Part shown: piece by piece, positions 24,375 to 34,363 of the stretch
Layout of the letters: every line of letters begins with the position of its first letter
Position numbering within the stretch: position 1 is the first letter of the stretch
From: Calliopum simillimum
Lineage: Eukaryota; Arthropoda; Insecta; Diptera; Lauxaniidae
NCBI GenBank assembly: GCA_951812925.1
Contig: OX638368.1
Location: forward strand, 69,970,422-70,034,421
Reading direction: 5' to 3'
Length of the DNA stretch: 64,000 nt
Program-made: the position numbers and the translations under genes
Notes under the pieces: model-generated
Seen by the model: the letters and a program-made list of their open reading frames with translations, nothing else
Database searches by the model: none
Told to the model about the DNA's origin: nothing

Positions 24375-25365
24375 GGTTAGGTTAGGTTAGGGTGGCGGTA
24401 ATCGCGTAAGCAAAAACCTCACACAGACCAACTAGGTCCATAGCGTTACCACATAACTCCCTTCAGTTAGGAGAATAGCAGTGTTCTGGCTTCATGATTT
24501 TCATCTATATCGAAGGTTCCAGTTTTTAAGGCGAAATCCATTAGTTTCGATAATGCTATTCCAGCTATCTCATTTATGGAGCCGAACATAGCCTGCCCAA
24601 GAGTTGCCATTCTGCGTCTGGTTAGCGCCGGGCAAGAGCACAAGACGTGCTCTACCGTTTCTTCCTCATCGGGTTCGGAACAGTTTCTGCACCAGTTATT
24701 TGATATTAATCCCATCCTGTATGCATGGTGTCCAATCAGGCAGTGTCCAGTTGTAACACCAATCAACAGTCTGCAATTTATTTTGCTAAGAGAGAGTACA
24801 TATCTAGTTTTGTTATTATTGTAAGAGGGCCAGAATTTTTTGGCCGTTTTGTTTTTAGTGTTGTTTAGCCATCTATTTTCCGCTAAAATTTCTAGTTGCT
24901 TAGTCTTTTGCGTATAGTAGAACTTAAGTGGTACTTCTACAAACAAGGGATCATTGAGTAACTGCACACCTTGTTTAGCAAGCTCGTCAGCCCTTTCATT
25001 TCCCACAATGTTGCAGTGACCAGGAACCCACAGTAATCGTACTGAGTTATTATTGCTCAGGCTTTGCAATGATTCGTAACAGTTTGATACCGTTTTAGAA
25101 TTAATAGTGTTGCTTTTAAGTGCTTTAAGAGCTGCTTGACTATCAACATAAATGTTTATTTTTTTATAAGAAATATTTCCTACTAAAAAATCTGCGGCTT
25201 TTTGAATCGCAACTACCTCTGCCTGAAAAATGCTGCAGTCAGTAGGTAGCTTGTAGGATTCGCAAGTATTGGAGTTCAGTACAAAAAATCCAGCGCCTAC
25301 CCCCTCATCTTGCTTCGAACCATCTGTGTATGTATTTATTTCATTTGGTGGGTCTAGGTGATGCG
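24375..25365 (-). mobile_element. 5'-truncated LINE with RNase H, 12-bp target duplication
   Basis: AGGTAAGTGCTA flanks it at 24363-24374 and 25366-25377. The 3' end carries TTAGG-like repeats (as CCTAA on the element strand) instead of poly(A). Only the ORF2 C-terminus is present. A simple-repeat tail and an RNase H domain fit the LOA/I-type lineages. Confidence 0.85.
24467..25365 (-). pseudogene. LINE ORF2 C-terminus: RNase H and cysteine motif
   Basis: About 300 codons without a stop. RNase H residues are visible in order: Asp in NTYTDGSKQDEG, Glu in IFQAEVVAIQKA, Asp in NIYVDSQAALKAL, and WVPGHCNIVGNERADELA with the C-terminal His and Asp. A CCHC-like end follows (WCRNCSEPDEEETVEHVLCSC). 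The apparent ATG at 25399 lies in flanking DNA. Endonuclease and RT are missing through 5' truncation, so it cannot move by itself. Confidence 0.9.
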
Positions 25366-25651
25366 AGGTAAGTGCTAAGTATTGCGAAATAAGTTTCACA
25401 AAGTTTCCTATTATATTTTTCGAATTTTGTAATTTCTAAAAATTAGCTAGTGTGGTATAGTCGGGATTCGCTAATGTGGTATATGAATATTTCTTGTTAT
25501 TCTTAACAATATTTGATTGCTGTTTATTTTTTTATAAAAGCTATGAGTTTGAGAACCAATGTAAATGTTATTATGAACTTATTTCATACCTTTCAAACTT
25601 TATATTTGGTTGTATGGTTAAGTATACCACATTAGGCATGCGCTTATTTTA

Positions 25652-26330
25652 CGATTTTCTGATTTTCGTTGATGCCGCCCCCTGAAATCCTTTTAATGGT
25701 CATTAAAACTAATACTATTAAGTTTCACGGCGATCGGATAACCATAACACGGCCCTCAAGAGAGGTCAAGGTCAAGTTGAGGTTTCAGGTAAAAAATAAT
25801 GAAAATTTTTTTTAACTTAATTAAATAAGTCAAAGCATAATTTTGTCTTATAGGAAATTAAAATACCTTTCCAACAAGCTATAATTGTTTAAAATCTGGT
25901 AATAAATACGAATTCTATGATTTTTTTTTTTTATAGACATTAGCAAAATTGTCGCAATAAGTTGCTTATGGTACCTATTTTAAAAAAATTTTCTAGAGAT
26001 CCTATTTTACAAGTTATTAGTATTATTTTATTGAAGGCCTACCAAACTTGTACCCTTTTTGTTCTAAACGATTGAAAAATTATTTTTCATTTTAGAACAA
26101 AAATAAATATATTATTTAATATTTTAAAATCGTTAAGAAGCAAAATAATTCCTTAAACAGAGAAGAGACCAAGACAACAACAGTTTTGGTTTTTATATTG
26201 ATTTTATACCATGACCAAGACTCAAGTTTAGATTTTGTGACATATGATAGTTCTGATAAAGCTGACGATATGTTTAATCTAAAATTAAATTAATTATTGA
26301 ATGTTTGCGCTGCGTTTCATTTGATAATAA
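25652..26330. other. AT-rich sequence, probably intronic or downstream of dispatched
   Basis: Nothing recognisable apart from long A/T runs. No further dispatched exon was found on the minus strand here. Confidence 0.4.
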
Positions 26331-26333
26331 TAT

Positions 26334-26445
26334 TGTGAATCTTACGTAAGACTTTGTGTAACTATCCCCACGTAAGAAAGCGTAAGATTTTTACCTACCC
26401 TCTACAAATCTTACGTAATTAATGGATGGCCCTTTACTGTATAAA
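26334..26445. repeat. Repeat fragment with CTTACGTAAG words
   Basis: CTTACGTAAG, CCACGTAAGAAAGCGTAAG and CTTACGTAATTAATGG follow one another within 90 bp, ending in a GGGCC-containing sequence. This looks like one terminus of a TIR element. No partner end was found in the window. Confidence 0.45.
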
Positions 26446-26471
26446 TCAAAATAGGTTCAGTCAATACTTAC

Positions 26472-26626
26472 AATCATAGATCTTTCAAACCAAAAATCAT
26501 CCTTCAACTTTGAGTGGTACACTTCAAAAGGATGGTTATTTACAAATAGTTGAAAATGTGAACTATCAGGTAGCTGTAGACCAGGCCAGAAAAGTGCGAC
26601 GACAGCAGAGAAGGTACCAATTACAG
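26472..26626 (-). CDS. disp: dispatched homologue, exon (downstream of the next entry)
   Basis: Dispatched is a multi-pass RND/sterol-sensing membrane protein that releases lipid-modified Hedgehog from the cells that make it. This 155-bp exon has an acceptor AG at 26628-26627 and a donor GTAAGT at 26471-26466. It completes the codon left by the preceding exon and encodes 51 further residues ending in FWFERSMI. PGLQLPDSSHFQLF and HPFEVYHSKLKDDFWFE are the conserved stretch at the start of the second extracellular domain after the sterol-sensing block. No stop or frameshift was seen. I rely on memory of the family for the name. Confidence 0.85.
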
Positions 26627-26692
26627 CTTAAACGAATAAATTGAAATATTAATATATATATTTAATATAAATATACGCAGATTTTAACTTAC

Positions 26693-26922
26693 CAAATAAA
26701 ATAATCCAAATCAATGGGTATCTTACAACAACGTTTATTATAACATTTTCAAAAAATTTTCCTAATTTGGTAATTAACTGCCTTAATTTTGATCTCTTAA
26801 TTTTTGTACGTAAAGTCCCACAAGCATCACACACGGTAAAACGATCCATAACTGAAATAGTTGCCGGAAGCCAAGTAATCATTAAAACATAATTGGCTAC
26901 AACAGCAATACCCGCAAAGGCT
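26693..26922 (-). CDS. disp: dispatched homologue, exon ending the sterol-sensing domain
   Basis: A 230-bp exon between acceptor AG at 26924-26923 and donor GTAAGTT at 26692-26686. It encodes AFAGIAVVANYVLMITWLPA, a transmembrane helix and the conserved turn that closes the sterol-sensing domain. A basic cytoplasmic stretch and another hydrophobic helix (YPLIWIILFG) follow. It ends one base into a codon that the exon at 26626 completes in phase. The intron between them is 66 bp, typical of flies. Upstream exons would lie to the right but were not found, so long introns filled with mobile DNA are likely. Confidence 0.87.
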
Positions 26923-26924
26923 CT

Positions 26925-27511
26925 AAATAATAAATAAAAAAATGCGATTAAGATGAAAAAATATCTTAGGAATTGAAAGAAAAAAACTAAAAAGCGTGCA
27001 ACTTAGTACACGTGAAAGAAGCGATTTGAAAAGTGAGCGTGACACATATGTATTTGATTACGCTTATTTTCAACCAGTGTATGGAAATTATGCACGACAA
27101 CTACAATCGAATTTCGTCGAAATATCTTGTTTGCGCTTGTAAAGGAACGTAATTAAGACTGTCGTCGCGCTAAAAAATCCAGCGACCTTGAAATTTTACC
27201 CTCAAAGAAGTTTCAGCTCCAAATATTTTTGGAACACAGACCCGAATGTTTTCCCAATGATTTCAGGATTACAAAACTGATTCGCAAGTTACAGCCTAGT
27301 TCTATCTTATACTGACAGTAAAGTGGTTCAAAATTGTATGGAAAAATTAAAATTTCTTAAAATTTCGGTGCTCAAACCCTCAAAATATACCTTTAGGCTA
27401 AAAACCTCTACAGCCGTAAATTTCACCCAAATCGGATCATGGGAAACGTGCCAATATGTCGATTTATATGACTTTTTTGGAATTCTTATACAATTTTATA
27501 GCCAAACACCC
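26925..27511. other. Probable dispatched intron sequence
   Basis: No coding sequence was recognised on either strand. Start of a large intron on the minus strand, judged from the splice acceptor at 26923. Confidence 0.45.
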
Positions 27512-27795
27512 TGTACTTTGTTGTCGGTACAGTGGTGTTTGGATATCTACGAACTTTGTTTTGATCACTATTTTCGGGTTGCGCCTCTGGCTCCCAATTA
27601 TGTAAAACCACATAATAAACTCTGTACTTGTACAACCATCGAACAATAAACTTCGCTATCCGCGCTTTATATTTTAAATCGAAATTCGTGTTTTTAATTT
27701 CACAGAAAATTAGCCCGTTTTCTTAATTTTTTAATTTTCAAGTTTTAAGAAGTCGTTTTTGAAACTTCTGGAAAAACATTTGGTCCTTTCGCTCC
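27512..27795 (+). mobile_element. BEL/Pao-like LTR with primer-binding site, remnant
   Basis: A 267-bp segment starts TGTACTTTG and ends GGAAAAACA, with CAATAAACTT as a likely polyadenylation region. Two bases later comes TGGTCCTTTCG. The intact BEL element at 35989 has a 268-bp TGT...ACA LTR followed, also after two bases, by TGGTCCTTTCG. Same size, ends and primer site, but little identity elsewhere: a different subfamily. No gag-pol follows. Confidence 0.6.
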
Positions 27796-28164
27796 ATCGG
27801 TTATCAGCGATCTTCTATTAAAGTAAAAAAAAAAAACAGCGCCGCAACTGTGTAAGATATTGAAAAAAAAAAAATAAATTAATTTGCCAAATCAAAAAAA
27901 TGTTGAGAAAAAATAATAAAAATCTTTACAATTTAGCAAAGCTTAATAAAAATCAAAAGTGAAGTGTTTGTTTCAGTTAAATCAACGGCAGCTGCGTCAT
28001 CTGGAAAAAAAATATTTTTATTCATCAACTTTCAGCAAAACTTCTTACACTTAGAAATACTTTTGAATTTTTTTTTTAAAAACCCCCCTTAAATTTTTTT
28101 TAAAAGAACTTTAAATTAAAGCATAATTTATAAGCTTTAAAATGATGTATGACTCAAGATGGGA
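27796..28164. other. AT-rich gap
   Basis: A/T runs only. No gene or repeat was supported. Confidence 0.4.
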
Positions 28165-28952
28165 TTAGTACGGGTGTTACCTTTGGCCTGGCCAAACATT
28201 AAGTACCCTACACAGCAACATTTTGAAAATTTTGCTTTTGAGAGGTGCCACGCCCTCTTGTCGAATTCATCCAGTTTTTTCTCAGAGTTTGAATTTATAG
28301 TTTTTAGTATTTGAGTGAAATTTGGTTGGATTATCTCAAAAAGTGTTTTCAGTATAGCGTTTTGAACCTTATGCTTATATGGGAGGTGACACGCCCTATT
28401 GTCTCATTTTATCCAGTTTATGCTTAAAGCTTGTATTTATAATTCTTAGTGTCTGAGTAAAACTTTGTTCGATTATCTCAAAAAACGCTTTCAGTATAGC
28501 GTTTTGAAGCTTTTGCTTATATGAGAGGTGCCACGCCCTCTTGTCTGAATTCGCCCAGTTTTTGCTCAGACCTTGCGCTTACAATTCGTAGTATTTATGT
28601 GCATTTTGGTTGCATTATCGCGAAAAATACTCCAAAAGTTGTATTTTGAACATATTTTTTGTAAGGCCGGTATGCGTGTCCGTTGACTGATTTCGCTCAT
28701 TTTCAATCCCCCGAGCTAACTTTGACGACGGAGGCACCAAATTTCATTGAATTATCTTGTTTAGTTTTCTCAAAAAATGTATTTCCACACACAGCCAGCC
28801 AGCCACCCAGCCAGCCAGACAGACGGACATGGCTATATAGACTCAGGAGGTGACGCTGATCAAGAATATATATACTTTTCTATATCTGCCACTCCTCCTT
28901 CTCTGCTTTACAAACGGAAGGACAAAGTGAATATACCCTGGGTGTAGGGTAT
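28165..28952 (-). mobile_element. DINE-1/HINE-like element, copy 4
   Basis: From TTAGTACGGGTGTTACC (degenerate CTAG end) to GGTGTAGGGTAT, with three of the ~125-bp units and a run of CAGCCAGCCAGCC near 28792. Confidence 0.75.
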
Positions 28953-29164
28953 AAAAAAGTGTAAACATTTTTTTTACCAAGAAATATCTACATACATAAA
29001 AATGAAAGGTGTCCGTATGTAGCTTATGGACGCGGAAACTACACGGTCGATTTACACGATTTTTTTTAAAATTGTTTCTTATGGCTTGTAGAAGGCTCGT
29101 AAGGGGGTGAGATGGACGGGGGTTGCACCCCCCATACAAAAAAAAAATACAAAAAATGCTATAT

Positions 29165-31269
29165 GGGTGATTCTCAGATAACTGTACTTTTTGTGTCCTC
29201 TGGCGATTTCACCTATACAGTAGGCTTTTTTTTCACAAAAAATGACGCTATAAGTTAGAAACTATGCTTTTCTAATAGAGCGTATCAATTTTACCACCAA
29301 ATAATTATTGGTCTACTGTGAAAGTTTGCAAATATACCCCAAATGTCACAAACGTGGCATGTCCTACCCCTACTTTTTATACATAAAACGATGAAAAACT
29401 ACCAAAAAACGGAAATGCAACAGAAAACAAGTTACTACACATATTAAGTAAATACTTAAGGTTACATTATTCTGAGCTCATCTGCAGTTTTAAATAATTT
29501 TTAGAGGGCACAATTTCGAATTGAAAACTGTCCCCTAGTTTTGGAAAAAAAAAAATTTCTTGAAAGCATTATGCTACTACTGCATGGTACTACTGTTTCA
29601 GTCAATAGATTGCGATACATATGCATTAATTCTGATCACTATCTATCAACCAAAGGTTATCATGTCCAGACGCGTCCAAAAAAAAATCTGTTTGTGTTTT
29701 ATAGGGCAGTTTATAAACAAAAACAGTTTTTTTAAAAAATTATGGTCACAAACGTGGCACTCGGCACTCCCAGGTCGTACATTTTATTTTATGCATGAAA
29801 CAATTTTTTTGTAGGATTTGCATACATGACCCCAAATTCTTTCGGAAAAATCTTGAACTCAAAAGCGTGCTTTACAATGAGCGATAAACAACAAAAATGT
29901 CACAAACGTGGCGCATCAAAAATGTCACAAACGTGGCACTTTTTATCAGTCTTCGAAAAACATATTTCGATATAAAGTTTGAGTATACAGATGTTAAGTT
30001 GAAGGCTATTAATTATGTTTTTAATACAAAAATGTTTCTACACCATCAGAATCCTGAGTTATCCTTGCTCAAAAGTGAAAAAATCACTGTTTTGACATCT
30101 ACTTAAAGCTATACAACAAAAACAACAACAAGTAAAATTAATTTCTGTCAATGGATTCAGACAGCCAAATTTATTGTCAACAAGACATAATTTACCGTTT
30201 TTCAATTGGATTCCCAGCTTCCGAGTTATAAGCGTTTAAAGTAAGGACATCTTTCTATAACATACAAAGGATTTTTCGAGACCGAAAAGTTACAAAAAAT
30301 CAAGTCTTATTATTTTTATCAAAAACATATTTAATTATAAAAATTTCGTGACCTCGCAGACCATAATCGCATGAAAAATGACAGTTCTATGCTAGATTTA
30401 GTGAATGACCCTACTAAACTATTGCTTTGCAAATTAACAGAATTAAAATTTCATCTGCTCATTCACTAAATCTACAATAGAGCCTAATTTTTTCATCCGA
30501 TTTTAGTCTGCAAGGGCTTAAAATTTTTGTGATAAATTATATTTTTGATAAAAATAATAAAACATACCATTTTTGTTAATTTTTCGGTCCAGAAAATCCT
30601 TTGTGTGTTATTGAGAGGTATCCTTTTTTTAAAGGCTTATAACTCGGAAACTAGGAATCCAATTGAAAAACGGTAAAATATATCTTGTGGACAATAAATT
30701 CGGCTGTCTGAATCCATTGACAAAAATTAATTTTACTTGTTGCTGTTTCAGTTAAGTAGATGTCAAAACTGTGATTTTTTCACTTTTGAGCAAGGATAAC
30801 TAAGGATACTAATGTAATAGAAAAAAATCAAGATCAGATTCGTAATAAGGAGATCCTAATCCATCATAAACGGCTATAAAAACAGAGGACAGGGAACCAT
30901 AGTTGATCTTTAGGGCGGTAGGGTATAAAAAAAATGGACCACCGGAGACATGACACAGTTGCAAAATTAGTCATGAAGTGCAAATTTGTCATTATATGCA
31001 ATATATCTCTCATCAAAACGCTTCAAAACCATAATTTTTCCATACTGTGGCTAAAATGTCACAAACGTGGCAATTTGGTCACAAACGTGGCAGAAAAATT
31101 TCTTAATTTCGACCTCAAAGCCGTAAATTCACACTTGTTGTTGATCTACTTAAAAGGTGAGTTTTAAGAGTGTGTTTACACAAGATAGCATGAAGAAACT
31201 TGCAAAAATCCAAAAAAAATATCTGCCAATTTTACAACTCGAAAAACCACAGTTATCTAAGAATCACCC
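29165..31269. mobile_element. 2.1 kb TIR element inside the Helitron, with repeated GTCACAAACGTGGCA
   Basis: The ends are GGGTGATTCTCAGATAACTG and, on the other strand, GGGTGATTCTTAGATAACTG. ATAT flanks both sides (29161-29164 and 31270-31273). The sister Helitron units are uninterrupted there. TCACAAACGTGGC occurs six times: about 29346, 29753, 29899, 29922, 31057 and 31080. The middle (30120-30810) is an inverted repeat. No transposase. Superfamily unknown. Confidence 0.75.
30110..30820. repeat. Hairpin H6: inverted repeat in the centre of the 2.1 kb element
   Basis: GTCAATGGATTCAGACAGCC at 30147 pairs with GGCTGTCTGAATCCATTGAC near 30703. The pairing continues inward to about 30360 and 30500. 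Confidence 0.75.
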
Positions 31270-31718
31270 ATATCTCTGCACTTATAAGAGCTATGATTAT
31301 GAAAGTTGGTGAACTTATGCATAATGTACTCGTATCTACCATTCAGAATGCAAAACTTGGCGGATATTAGGTGTGGGGGAATTGCATCCTCTTTACAAAA
31401 AATTTACAAAATGCTATATTTCTTCGCATATGTCAGATATTGTTATAAAACTTGGTACATACATAGTTGTATATTCTATCTACCATTCGCCTTGAAAAAT
31501 TTGGGGGGGAGGGGGGTGGGAAGGGAGAGTTGCACCTTTCATACAAAAAATATATAAAATGATATATCTCTGTACATATGGGAGCTATGATTATAAAAGT
31601 TGATACAAGGATCTCAAAATCCTTGCTGATTGGAAGAGAGGGACGATGGAGATGGATGGGGCTTCTTACGTAAAGGGCATCGGGAACGGGCGAACGAAGT
31701 CGTAACCAGGCCAGCTAG

Positions 31719-32130
31719 TTTTTTTATAAAAAGAACACTTAAAAATGAATGGGACTAGTAACTTAGATTTATCAATTTACAAACTTTAGTGTAAGCTATA
31801 AATTTTTGAAAAAATATTCTTTTCATAAAAATGACTAAAAACGCCAACTTCAACACCCTGTATTTTAACAACAAATGGTACTAATACCAAATCCTCCCGG
31901 ATTTTTGTTCTTGCACACCAGATCTAGCATATTGTCAAATTTGAGCGAAATCGAAGACAAAAAAATTTTGAGCTGGTACACTTGGCGTGTTTTGCTTCAT
32001 ATTTTGTATATTTGGGACGTTTCATATCAACCGGGTCAGCTCTGTCTCCAGAAGCAGAAGCAAGATATTGCGTATAAGTTCTCAAAATTTTTGTCTACTC
32101 AAAATCTTTCGAATAAACAACGGCCATTTT
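31719..32130. other. Unassigned sequence
   Basis: No gene or repeat family was recognised between the Helitron end and the H2-like segment. Confidence 0.4.
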
Positions 32131-33445
32131 TTAGTAAATTTCTAAATCCAAAATGGCGACTACAATTAGAAATTTAACAAAAAATAGTTCGGATATTTGT
32201 GGAAAAAATCCAAGAAATTCTTTCACTAAAAAAATCTTTATTTGTGCATGGTAAATAAACTGTGGAAAGTCCATTGCGAAATCGTGTTCGCATAAAAAGT
32301 GATTCAAGGTCAAAGGTCGAAAAAATCTGTTTTTTGCTAATATCGCACTAACGGTTCCTTTTTAAAAAAATAGCGCAAGACTTTACTATAATAAGACGTC
32401 AGATTTATTGTTGTACTGTTCATGTCGCGCACAATGCATTAAAAAAGGCATGTGCTGCAATTTTATTCGACGTGGAACATATTATCGTTAAGATATACTC
32501 CCATTTTTATCTATACACCGTACGCACGGAAACTGACGTCGAATATATGAAGTTATTGAGATATGTGAAAACAAGATTCCTTGCTCTCGGTCCAGCCATT
32601 AAACGCATTTTGCAACTTTTCGATGGGTTGAAAATGTATTTCCTTGCACTACCGAAAGGACAGAAAATACTGATGGAATTCTTTCAGAATCCAGAGTCGA
32701 AATTTTGGTTGCTTTTCGTCCAGGGGCAGGTAGGCTGTTCAAAACGTTTTAGTAATTTAAATTTGATTTTGTTATTATTTTTTGTATTCATTAGACCTAG
32801 TTATTCCAAAAAACGATTCTAAAAATCGAAGGCTACAATGGCATGGCGATTGAAGTCGTGAAATATTTAAACGAACTTGAAGAGACATTAAAACGTTATG
32901 ATAAAGACGAATTTTTATCACCAGCAGCTGCAAAAGCGAAACAAAAACTTATCAAATCTGAATTTGATTCCAATTTGATCGCTGCCACATGCAAAAAATT
33001 TTTTGGTAATTTCTTATTGTCTTCTCTTCTTATCAATAAAGTTGAATTGAAGCAGATGAAGACATTTCCATGGGCAATGTTGTTTGATTGAGAAATATTC
33101 ATATAAGTATTTTTGACAAACAAAATATGAATTTAAACGAAATTTTTTTTTTTTTTCGATATCCATATTTTTTTCGATTCCGATATCCCGCAGAACTAGC
33201 AAATTAAGCGGGATTTTCTTTTTTTTTAGGCAATTTTCTTTTTTTTTTAGCCAAAAAAAAAAAAGATGGAATGCTTAGTTATGCCAATTTAAAAATCAAC
33301 ATATTACCATGCACACTTATACGAGTACGTTGCATGCATGCATTACCAATCTTTGCCAATTTTTTTTAATAAGGATACCTCCTAAACTTAATGTCGTACA
33401 AAAATAAATCTGACGTCTTTTTTATAGGAAATTTTGGTACTGAGT
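32131..33445. mobile_element. H2-family arms bracketing a hAT fragment
   Basis: 32160-32400 (CATAAAAAGTGATTCAAGGTC, AAATCGTGTTCG) matches the arms of H2 and H4b. 33280-33440 matches the opposite arm. The innermost parts are inverted copies of each other around AAGACGTCAGATTTATT. Between them lies a hAT transposase fragment. Either a hAT element landed in an H2-type palindrome, or H2-type palindromes derive from a hAT element like this. Confidence 0.55.
32412..33091 (+). pseudogene. hAT-family transposase remnant with one intron
   Basis: Exon 1 (about 32412-32729) encodes HVAHNALKKACAAILFD and then YVKTRFLALGPAIKRILQLF, the insertion-domain region of hAT transposases. A donor GTAGGC at 32730 and an acceptor CCTAG ending at 32800 remove a 71-bp intron. 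Exon 2 then continues in phase with LFQKTILKIEGYNGMAIEVV and on to a stop at 33089. The catalytic N-terminal part, BED finger and C-terminal dimerisation block are absent. It resembles the hAT-derived zinc-finger/KIAA1586-like group. Intron placement is inferred from frame and family fit. Confidence 0.65.
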
Positions 33446-33893
33446 CTTTCTTTGCGTTACTGACCAAGTCAACATGACATCTTCGATTTTTATGAAAAAT
33501 TAGTATTTGACAGACATATAACTGTGGTAAATTGATTTTCTGAAATTCCGAAAATTTCCAAGATGGCGGCCAGAAGAAATTCCATCCAACTTTTGGATAC
33601 TCACATATTTGAAAATTCATAGCTTCTCGGCTTTTTATCCAAAATTTAATGAGTTTTGCAAAAAAAAAATTACACTAAAAAAAAATATTATTTTTGGCAG
33701 AAAAAAAACCTTATTTCTTATTCAAAGCCATTTTGGGACTTGATGCACCCTTTTTTTAGTTTTTTTATTTAAAAGAAAATTTTAATACAATTATTTTTCG
33801 GCCTTTAAAATCGTGGTATGTTTTACAGTTGTCAAGTTATGAGTTTTTGAAGTTGTATTATGTTGTGTTTATCATGAGTCGTTGGAGCGCGTA
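33446..33893. other. Unassigned AT-rich sequence before the gypsy LTR
   Basis: No gene or repeat was supported. Confidence 0.4.
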
Positions 33894-34239
33894 AGTTACG
33901 TACCCTCACTTCGAACGACTACGTTGAAGTTGATAACATCAACATGGTCGTCCAAAAATATCTAAAGTAATACAAACATACATACAAACACCCTACGTAA
34001 CCTACATACATTTATATAAATGTATCACATTAATTTTATTATTTCAAAATACAGAATATACAAATTCAAACTCTCCTATGTAATAGCGTTATCGTTTGTT
34101 TACGCTACTGCATGGGAAGACGGTTTCAAATTCAGCTGAGTTCCCAAAGTCAAAATCTGCTTAACAGCACATTTTGTACTTCAGGGCCAACTGAATTTAA
34201 ACCTGAATGTAGAGAGTAAGAAATTTGTTCTTTATAACT
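33894..34239 (+). repeat. Gypsy 5' LTR
   Basis: About 346 bp from AGTTACGTACCC to TTTATAACT, so the ends AGTTA/TAACT are inverted repeats as in gypsy-group LTRs. No matching 3' LTR is present in the window. Confidence 0.65.
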
Positions 34240-34255
34240 GGCGCAGTCGAAGCGG
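34239..34255 (+). promoter_or_regulatory. Gypsy primer-binding site
   Basis: TGGCGCAGTCGAAGCGG directly after the LTR. TGGCGCAGTCG is the primer site of 17.6/297/gypsy-type elements, assigned to tRNA-Ser. Confidence 0.75.
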
Positions 34256-34363
34256 AAAATATCCTAAGATATTTGAAAAAAAAGAATCAACAGCGAAATG
34301 CTCCAAAGAGACATCGGTGTAATAATTATATATGCACAAATTTGATCATTAATATTCGAAGAG

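Larger units (their letters stand above)
24119..25651. mobile_element. Possible fourth short TIR element, opened by a LINE
   Basis: The left end starts TAGAGTAAGGG and reaches ATGCTATTGTGGTATA. The right end, on the other strand, starts TAAAATAAGCG and reaches ATGCCTAATGTGGTATA. The word AATGTGGTATA also occurs near 24157, 25450 and 25473. Without the LINE it would be about 530 bp. The start resembles the TAG-28 elements, but the two ends are less alike and no target duplication is clear. Confidence 0.45.
28987..31718 (+). mobile_element. Non-autonomous Helitron
   Basis: It starts TCTACATACATAAAAATGAA after an A and ends GTAACCAGGCCAGCTAG before a T. This is the Helitron rule: 5' TC, 3' CTAG, inserted between A and T without duplication. 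Inside are three diverged units of ~190 bp sharing CAAAAAATGCTATATCTCTG and GAGCTATGATTAT. The first unit is interrupted by the 2.1 kb element at 29165. No Rep/helicase gene, so it depends on another element. The 3' hairpin is weak. Confidence 0.7.

Noticed and set aside
24375..24400. TTAGG units as a telomere
   Set aside because: Only three to four units at a LINE 3' end flanked by a 12-bp target duplication, in the middle of other repeats.
24119..25651. Firm fourth member of the TAG-28 group
   Set aside because: The left end starts TAGAGTAAGGG, but the right end does not align over 28 bp and no target duplication was seen, so it is kept only as a possibility.
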